This document shows, piece after piece, positions 4,986 to 9,245 of a stretch of DNA of 9,245 nucleotides. Position numbers and translations under genes: made by a program. The stretch spans positions 1 through 9,245 of the forward strand of contig CAYPXV010000063.1 of NCBI GenBank assembly GCA_964414925.1, given 5' to 3'. Numbering within the stretch: position 1 is the first letter of the stretch; each line of letters begins with the position of its first letter. The notes under the pieces were generated by a model. It saw nothing but the letters and a program-made list of their open reading frames with translations, did not search any database and was not told the origin of the DNA. The stretch comes from PeH17 sp964414925 (GTDB lineage: Bacteria > Bacillota > Clostridia > Christensenellales > CAG-138).

Positions 4986-5024
4986 TTTTTGTTGATGTTG
5001 ACAAAAACATGAGATACATCTCAT
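4986..5024. repeat. Two adjacent inverted repeats upstream of the hydrolase gene
   Basis: TTTTTGT (4986-4992) pairs with ACAAAAA (5001-5007) across 8 nt, and ATGAGAT (5009-5015) with ATCTCAT (5018-5024) across 2 nt. They lie upstream of the hydrolase promoter and downstream of the ABC operon end. On the minus strand the second is followed by GTTTTTG, so it may be a weak terminator of the ABC operon; both could instead be regulator sites. I see nothing else clear in 5025-5087. Confidence 0.45.
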
Positions 5025-5087
5025 CTACCGCATTATATCACAAATCAAGCAGGCTTGTAAATAAGTAATGCACCGTTGTTGAGTTTC

Positions 5088-5681
5088 TTATTGCACCTTA
5101 ATTATTTTTTCCACGGGAGATATTGTAATTCTTAAAAACATATCATAGCTTTCGATATGACCCCATGTCCATATGCCGAAGTATTCTTCTTGCAATGTGT
5201 ACGGAAGAACAAGGCTACAATTTGTTCCCGGTGAAAGACTGACCCCATAATTCCCTTTAAGTACGGGGTTAGCCGCCGTCAACAGATCCCTGTCCATATA
5301 GACAATATTGTCAACTCCTCTTAAACTGAAATCGGTAAGCATTACGCCCTGTGCATCGCTGTTCTGATTAAATAACGTTATATATACAAGTGCTGTTTTT
5401 TCACCGAGAGAGCGGTATTCATCGGTTTCAAGGTTTAAACTCTCGATATATTCATCTGTATTTAGAATTTCAAAATGCTCTGCCCTTACAGCATATCCGT
5501 TTAAGTTGACCCGCATTTCACCCAAATCATTCTCAAACGGGATTACATCTCCAATCATGTACATTTCCTTTAAATCAGAAGTTAAACTGTCGTAATATTC
5601 ATTCATAGTGACATAGCGAAAAGTCCAGATTGCAACAAGAATTAATGTTACTGCCAACACGGCAATGTGTTTTCTTTTCAT
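5088..5681 (-). CDS. Membrane-anchored exported protein of the ABC cassette
   Basis: A 197-aa protein with a single N-terminal transmembrane helix (about 5-22, after MKRKH) and a probable extracytoplasmic beta-rich domain. Notable features are a YMIGDVIPFENDLGEMRVNL entry strand, a GYAVRAEHFEIL segment, ALVYITLFNQNSD, the AANPVLKG motif and SPGTNCSLVLPYTLQEEYF. From memory it resembles the DUF5028-type proteins that accompany Firmicutes ABC transporters, but I cannot confirm that. The ATG at 5681 is chosen because AAAGGAAG lies 8 nt upstream; it overlaps the ATPase stop as TAATG, so translation is likely coupled. It is the last gene of the operon. It may be an accessory or substrate-binding subunit on the outer face. 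There is no lipobox cysteine, so it should stay anchored by its helix. Confidence 0.75.
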   Translation of the reverse strand: MKRKHIAVLAVTLILVAIWTFRYVTMNEYYDSLTSDLKEMYMIGDVIPFENDLGEMRVNLNGYAVRAEHFEILNTDEYIESLNLETDEYRSLGEKTALVYITLFNQNSDAQGVMLTDFSLRGVDNIVYMDRDLLTAANPVLKGNYGVSLSPGTNCSLVLPYTLQEEYFGIWTWGHIESYDMFLRITISPVEKIIKVQ

Positions 5682-6319
5682 TATTGCATCTTCCTTTCCA
5701 CTCTTCCGCCATCGATAGTATAAATTACATCGGATAACTTTCCCAGGGCAGAAGCATCGTGACACGACAGAATAATCAATGCTCCTCGTTCACGTTCCCT
5801 GCGTAAAAGCTCACATATCTTTTCCACACCCTTATCGTCCAAAGCATTGGTCGGCTCATCCATAAGTAGAAGGTCGGGCTGTTCCATAATTGCCGCTGCT
5901 ATACCCAATCGCTGTTTCATACCCAAAGAATACTTGCGGTATTTACGCTTATCTTCGGGATTCAAACCGACATCGCTCAGTGTTTGACAAATTTGTGCAG
6001 TGTCTACCCGATTTTTTATGCCTGCCAATAACTCCAGATTTTTAAGCCCTGTGTAATCCGGCAAAAAAGAGGGATTTTCGATTAACAGACCCATAGATGT
6101 GGGAAAATCAAACGCATCTCCGAGTTTTTTTCCGTCAATAATTACCTCCCCTGATGTAGGGCGTATAAGTCCTGCGACCAAACGCATCAGCATAGTCTTT
6201 CCCGAACCGTTCGGACCTTGAAAGCCATAGATATTTCCTCCGTTTAATTCGAGATTGACATTATCCAGTATCATTGTCTTGTGAATTTGCTTTGTCGCAT
6301 TTTTAATCAGAATATTCAT
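5681..6319 (-). CDS. ABC transporter ATP-binding protein
   Basis: A 212-aa single-domain ATPase that powers the transporter from the cytoplasmic face. The motifs are complete: Walker A GPNGSGKT (35-42), an IENPSF segment (80-85) replacing the usual Q-loop glutamine as in many drug/lantibiotic-type ATPases, signature SLGMKQRL (131-138), Walker B LLLMDEPTNALD (150-161) with catalytic E155, and the switch histidine H187 in SCHD. The ATG follows AGGAGG by 4 nt; that site includes the stop of the upstream permease gene, 8 nt away. It lies third from the cassette's promoter-distal lipoprotein side, after two permeases. By family it probably moves a peptide, antibiotic or lipid-like substrate; the direction and substrate cannot be read from the sequence. 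Confidence 0.96.
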   Translation of the reverse strand: MNILIKNATKQIHKTMILDNVNLELNGGNIYGFQGPNGSGKTMLMRLVAGLIRPTSGEVIIDGKKLGDAFDFPTSMGLLIENPSFLPDYTGLKNLELLAGIKNRVDTAQICQTLSDVGLNPEDKRKYRKYSLGMKQRLGIAAAIMEQPDLLLMDEPTNALDDKGVEKICELLRRERERGALIILSCHDASALGKLSDVIYTIDGGRVERKMQ

Positions 6320-6327
6320 TTTTCCTC

Positions 6328-7149
6328 CTATTCCTCAATACCTAAGATATCCATACTGCTAAAACGCAGAGTACCTATCACAATGCTTAAACCGGTTACC
6401 CCTATACACGTTATGCCTGCGGCAAGAAGATCCATGTTGCCCTCCGACTGCAATGCTGTTCTTAAAGTCATAGCCCCGTTACCTATGATAAACGGTGAAC
6501 TTACATATACAGCCAATACCAGCGAACAAATACAAGTCAAAAATCCGAATATCGGCTTTACAAATAAACTGAGCGTCATCTGCATCATACATAATGCAAT
6601 AATGGTAAGCAGTGGAAGAATGATTCCGATACAAATGCCTTCGCAGCTTGTTAATTCAATCGGTTCCGACAATAGATATAACCCCTGCGTCAATACGGGA
6701 TTATTTACCATCGACAAATCTCCACCGATGGAAATTGTTAATAACAAAGTTGCAATCATACCTATTCCATAGTAGAAGATACAGCTTAAAATAACCCAAA
6801 CGCACTTTGAGATAAACCAGCCTTTTCTGCTGTTACATCGAAACAATATTTGCTGTCCCGTTGCCGTCATATCGTTGAGAAAATAATCAAGATTCAAAAA
6901 CAGGCATCCGCCGATTACCATAATCCAGGAAATAGGCAATTTCAGTTGTTCCGACGTGCTTAGATTAAATGTCTCCGACCCTTTGAAAATGTAAATCATG
7001 AAATCCATCCATGTCGCTTTTTCGCTTTCAAAGCGCAGAATGTCCCAAAGATGCAGTCCCGACAGGCTGAACAGGAGTGCTGCGGCTAAATACCGCCATC
7101 TGAATACTCCGCAGCGGATATCGTGCAGAAACAGTTTATATTGTTTCAC
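6328..7149 (-). CDS. ABC-2-type transporter permease (second)
   Basis: A 273-aa integral membrane protein with about six hydrophobic segments (about 18-36, 71-90, 113-140, 170-196, 198-220 and 240-262) and an extracytoplasmic loop after the first helix (about 40-70), a layout seen in ABC-2-type permeases of bacitracin- or lantibiotic-like exporters. A small basic cytoplasmic loop (RCNSRKGW, about 104-111) follows helix 2. The start is GTG at 7149: GGAGGT precedes it by about 7 nt and no other start lies near. It overlaps the end of the upstream permease gene by 14 nt, indicating translational coupling. It is not closely similar by eye to the first permease, so the transporter is probably a heterodimer of membrane subunits with a shared ATPase. 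Confidence 0.85.
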   Translation of the reverse strand: MKQYKLFLHDIRCGVFRWRYLAAALLFSLSGLHLWDILRFESEKATWMDFMIYIFKGSETFNLSTSEQLKLPISWIMVIGGCLFLNLDYFLNDMTATGQQILFRCNSRKGWFISKCVWVILSCIFYYGIGMIATLLLTISIGGDLSMVNNPVLTQGLYLLSEPIELTSCEGICIGIILPLLTIIALCMMQMTLSLFVKPIFGFLTCICSLVLAVYVSSPFIIGNGAMTLRTALQSEGNMDLLAAGITCIGVTGLSIVIGTLRFSSMDILGIEE

Positions 7150-7984
7150 GCTTCACCACCTCCAAATAGCCGATACCGTAACTTACACCGATCATAGTTA
7201 AAAGTGCAATAAACAATACCCAACCCGGCGAAAACTCCGCCGTTGCCGCCTTTGCCATCTGCAACGGTGATATTGTAATCGGCAAGCCTAAGAACAATCT
7301 TGTTGTGACAACATCAATCAGCATAAGAATTGCAAACGGTACCAATGTCGTCATTGCCTGATATCGAAGTCTGCTTCCGACAATGAAGCAAAGACAGGCA
7401 GCCGCTGCGCCAAATAAAAACTCCATCATGCACCAAAAGAGTGCATACAGCCACGGAGTGGTATAGTATAGTTCTGATAAGAAGTAGCCGTTGCTGATGG
7501 GAGTCAACATCAATTCCGGGATTTCATAGGGACAGATCATAGCATTAGCCAATAGATTTACTATAGCGGGCAACATTACCGCTAATCCACCGGCGATAAA
7601 GGTGGCAATGTATTTTGCGTTATAATATGATTTTTTCCCAATACGCATGATAATTTGATCGGACACACCGATATGTTTTTCCAGACAGTATGACCAGCCG
7701 TACGGAATTGCCGCCAATACAGGCCAAATCAGATAGAAAATCAAACTACCCAAGTTAATGCCGTTCATCGGCATCCACAGAATAAAAAGAGAAAAGCTTG
7801 TATGACCACCGCTGCCCAGTCCATTTTCCAGCATCTCCAATGTACTCTGCGTCATACCCTTCACTGTATTGTAATTCTGAACAACATCCGTTAGTGCCGC
7901 ACAAATACCCACCAATAAAGAAAGAACAAACACTTTATTATGTGTTGCCTTCCATATTTCTGTTTTTATATTTCTTGTTCTCAT
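7136..7984 (-). CDS. ABC-2-type transporter permease (first)
   Basis: A 282-aa integral membrane protein with about six transmembrane segments (about 17-34, 78-98, 125-150, 176-204, 210-234 and 254-275). It has a long loop between the first two helices (about 35-77, containing NGLGSGGHTSF) that is probably outside, and a basic cytoplasmic stretch IMRIGKKSYYNAKY (about 112-125) just before helix 3, typical of ABC-2-type permeases. ATG follows GAGG at about 8 nt. It starts 2 nt after the lipoprotein stop and its end overlaps the next permease by 14 nt. It pairs with that permease and the ATPase at 5681-6319. Substrate unknown. Confidence 0.85.
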   Translation of the reverse strand: MRTRNIKTEIWKATHNKVFVLSLLVGICAALTDVVQNYNTVKGMTQSTLEMLENGLGSGGHTSFSLFILWMPMNGINLGSLIFYLIWPVLAAIPYGWSYCLEKHIGVSDQIIMRIGKKSYYNAKYIATFIAGGLAVMLPAIVNLLANAMICPYEIPELMLTPISNGYFLSELYYTTPWLYALFWCMMEFLFGAAAACLCFIVGSRLRYQAMTTLVPFAILMLIDVVTTRLFLGLPITISPLQMAKAATAEFSPGWVLFIALLTMIGVSYGIGYLEVVKRETI

Positions 7985-7986
7985 CG

Positions 7987-8760
7987 TTACTTCCTCAATT
8001 CCAAGTCAACAAGCGTACTCCATGTCTGTTGACCGGGAGTGCTAAAGTAAAATTGTGAAAAGTCAACCTCGCACCCTAATGCGGTAAAATGCTCCTCATA
8101 AATGATAAAGCCAATCGTGTACTTGATAGTTTCACCGAGTTCAAGATGATAGGTATAATGATTGTCGGGTAAGGTCGAATCGTAATTAAGCAGACTGTTG
8201 TACTCGATATACCCAAGGCTTTGATAGTTAAGCTCATTGTTTTCCGGGTGATTCAGCGCAACCAATGTACCAAGCGTGTCTACACGGAATAAATACGGAT
8301 CGTCATACTCTCCAAGAGGGTATCCGTCGGCATCCAAGTCATCGATTGTGTAGTTTACTGCATTCTCACTGGTCGTTACGACATCGATTAGAATGACGTA
8401 TGCACCGTCAAAGCTTCCGTCCTCTCTGACAAATGCAGGCAGTTCACCGACTTCCCACTCGTTATTCTCGTTTTTGTACGCAAGTGCTTCACTCAGGAAA
8501 CAATTCGTATCGGGAATTCCGTCAATCGATGTTACGATTTTAGCATCGGTAAGAGTGTGAACTAATTTACCGGATTTTAAGATAGTCGGTTCTTCAAAAC
8601 TGTCTCCGATTTTAAGGGTTTCTTCGGGATTGCCCTCTGTTGGGGTCTCAGTTATCGAATTACCTGATGTATCCGTGGGTTTTTGTGTAGGTTTTAATTC
8701 ACAGCCCGACAGTGAAATAAGCAAACAAAACACAAACAATAAACATATTGTCTTCTTCAT
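7987..8760 (-). CDS. Lipoprotein, first gene of the ABC operon
   Basis: A 257-aa predicted lipoprotein. MKKTICLLFVFCLLISLSGC is a classic signal peptide with lipobox LSGC, the mature protein starting at C20. It is followed by a flexible Thr/Pro/Glu linker (about 22-48) and a beta-rich extracellular domain (about 50-257) with IGDSFEEP, YVILIDVVTTSENAVNYTI, TLGTLVALNHPENN and LELGETIKYTIGFIIYEEHF. The last segment parallels SPGTNCSLVLPYTLQEEYF in the membrane-anchored protein at the other end of the operon, suggesting related immunoglobulin-like folds. The ATG at 8760 is chosen because it gives the signal peptide and has GAAAGGG 8 nt upstream; earlier ATGs fall in the hairpin or promoter. It may be a substrate-binding or immunity-type lipoprotein. 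Its ribosome binding site lies within an inverted-repeat arm. Confidence 0.87.
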   Translation of the reverse strand: MKKTICLLFVFCLLISLSGCELKPTQKPTDTSGNSITETPTEGNPEETLKIGDSFEEPTILKSGKLVHTLTDAKIVTSIDGIPDTNCFLSEALAYKNENNEWEVGELPAFVREDGSFDGAYVILIDVVTTSENAVNYTIDDLDADGYPLGEYDDPYLFRVDTLGTLVALNHPENNELNYQSLGYIEYNSLLNYDSTLPDNHYTYHLELGETIKYTIGFIIYEEHFTALGCEVDFSQFYFSTPGQQTWSTLVDLELRK

Positions 8761-8806
8761 AAAAAATGCCCTTTCTCTATAAGATGATCTCATTATAGAG
8801 AAAGGG
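8761..8806 (-). terminator. Inverted-repeat hairpin with T run, overlapping promoter and RBS
   Basis: Perfect 14-bp arms CCCTTTCTCTATAA (8769-8782) and TTATAGAGAAAGGG (8793-8806) around a 10-nt loop. On the minus strand the hairpin is followed by CA and six T (8766-8761), then directly by the ATG of the lipoprotein. A transcript coming from the gene at 8855-9245 would form this terminator-like hairpin and also bury the ribosome binding site GAAAGGG. A transcript starting at the internal promoter would lack the first arm and leave the site free. Confidence 0.75.
8792..8797 (-). promoter_or_regulatory. -10 box of the ABC operon promoter
   Basis: TATAAT on the minus strand inside the first hairpin arm and loop edge. 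At 17 bp upstream there is only GCAGGT, not a -35. Four TGCAT repeats occupy the region from 9 bp upstream instead, as in activator-dependent promoters. The transcription start would be near 8785, within the hairpin loop. Confidence 0.5.
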
Positions 8807-8845
8807 TGCATAGAACCTGCATTTGCTTTTGCATAAGTTTTGCAT
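8807..8845. promoter_or_regulatory. Four phased TGCAT repeats, candidate activator site
   Basis: TGCAT (ATGCA on the transcribed strand) occurs at 8807, 8818, 8830 and 8841, spacings of 11, 12 and 11 bp, in contexts TGCATAG, TGCATTT, TGCATAA and TGCATAG. One-turn spacing places all copies on one face of the helix. The array ends 9 bp upstream of the TATAAT, which resembles OmpR/PhoB-family response-regulator boxes that replace a -35. Confidence 0.55.
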
Positions 8846-8854
8846 AGTTTTGAA

Positions 8855-9245
8855 TTATTTTACCGTACAGTACAGTCCGTCAATGCCCAAATACAGCTCA
8901 ATTACTACTTCGTCCGTACCATCGGAACAGACTAAGCTCATCGCCCACGCATTAGTTTCCGTTTGGCGACAATTGTCAATACTGTATTCAACGCTTATGT
9001 TTCCCAAATAGCATGTAGCAAAATGCTTGATGTTTGACTCTGCGACAGATACATATTCATCCGAGTTTTCAACATTATCGGAGTAATTGATAAAATACAT
9101 CCCGCCTGTGGAATCGTCTATCAGTAACTCTATGAACCTATTTTCGAGTCCCTCCATCCTTACCTTCCAAAATACATTGTACTGCGCTGTCTTTTCAACA
9201 TCATAATACAACATGGGTTCACAAGCGGATACTGTCCAATCGCCG
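8855..9245 (-). CDS. Unrecognised protein, C-terminal fragment (runs off right edge)
   Basis: The frame is open from the right edge to a TAA at 8857-8855, giving the last 129 residues; the internal ATG at 9214 is not a credible start, as the frame continues upstream through GDWTVSACEP and no ribosome binding site precedes it. I do not recognise the family. The fragment is acidic and beta-rich with few hydrophobic runs (FWKVRMEGLENRFIELLIDD, GGMYFINYSD, the ATCYLGNISVEYSID segment, EVVIELYLGIDGLYCTVK), which suggests an extracytoplasmic domain. It lies on the same strand as the ABC operon, 94 nt before its lipoprotein, and is separated from it by a terminator-like hairpin. It may belong to the same functional locus, but this cannot be judged without the missing part. 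Confidence 0.7.
   Translation of the reverse strand, partial: GDWTVSACEPMLYYDVEKTAQYNVFWKVRMEGLENRFIELLIDDSTGGMYFINYSDNVENSDEYVSVAESNIKHFATCYLGNISVEYSIDNCRQTETNAWAMSLVCSDGTDEVVIELYLGIDGLYCTVK

Noticed and set aside
6281..6772. Plus-strand open frame of 163 codons
   Set aside because: Antisense to the second permease and ATPase genes, which have clear starts, spacing and motifs; no RBS.
1..9245. CRISPR array, insertion sequence, integrase, tRNA or rRNA
   Set aside because: No regular repeat-spacer units, transposase or recombinase motifs, cloverleaf tRNA signatures or rRNA-like sequence were seen; the TGCAT array is far too short to be CRISPR.

Overview
The window looks like a chromosomal segment of a moderately AT-rich, anaerobic Gram-positive bacterium, most likely a gut-type Clostridia (Bacillota). 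The grounds are strong AGGAGG-type ribosome binding sites, extended -10 (TGn) promoters, a desulfoferrodoxin-type regulator, a DUF2284 protein under a cobalamin riboswitch, and a Firmicutes-style ABC cassette with a lipoprotein. No rRNA, tRNA, transposase, integrase or CRISPR array was seen. The species cannot be named from this sequence.

Layout. (1) 1-790: a gene running off the left edge on the minus strand and a divergent small XRE-family repressor (419-790 +). A perfect 14-bp palindrome lies between their two well-formed promoters. (2) 791-1029: convergent gap with a weak terminator and a branched terminator. (3) 1030-2330, minus strand: an unrecognised 202-aa protein with its own promoter and a dyad in its leader, preceded by an XRE regulator fused to a complete desulfoferrodoxin/superoxide-reductase-like module. 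(4) 2436-3955, plus strand: promoter, cobalamin riboswitch, intrinsic terminator, then three genes: a DUF2284 cysteine-rich putative metal-binding protein, a cysteine-rich small-domain protein and an unrecognised 96-aa protein. (5) 4097-4903, minus strand: an ADP-ribosylglycohydrolase with its own promoter and terminator. (6) 5088-8760, minus strand: a tightly packed five-gene operon in transcription order lipoprotein, permease, permease, ATPase, membrane-anchored exported protein. Adjacent genes are 2-8 nt apart or overlap. (7) 8855-9245, minus strand: the C-terminal end of an unrecognised protein running off the right edge.

How the parts may work together. The riboswitch should lower expression of the DUF2284 operon when cobalamin is plentiful, so its products are plausibly involved in corrinoid or cobalt supply, although none is a known cobalamin enzyme. 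The XRE-desulfoferrodoxin protein has all expected iron ligands and may be an oxidant- or iron-responsive regulator. The five-gene ABC operon resembles the general plan of peptide-export or self-immunity transporters: one ATPase, two different six-helix permeases and two extracytoplasmic proteins. Its control region is the most striking regulatory structure here. Four TGCAT repeats at 11/12/11-bp spacing sit just upstream of a TATAAT box that has no -35. That -10 box lies inside a 14-bp perfect inverted repeat which also works as a terminator-like hairpin and contains the lipoprotein ribosome binding site.
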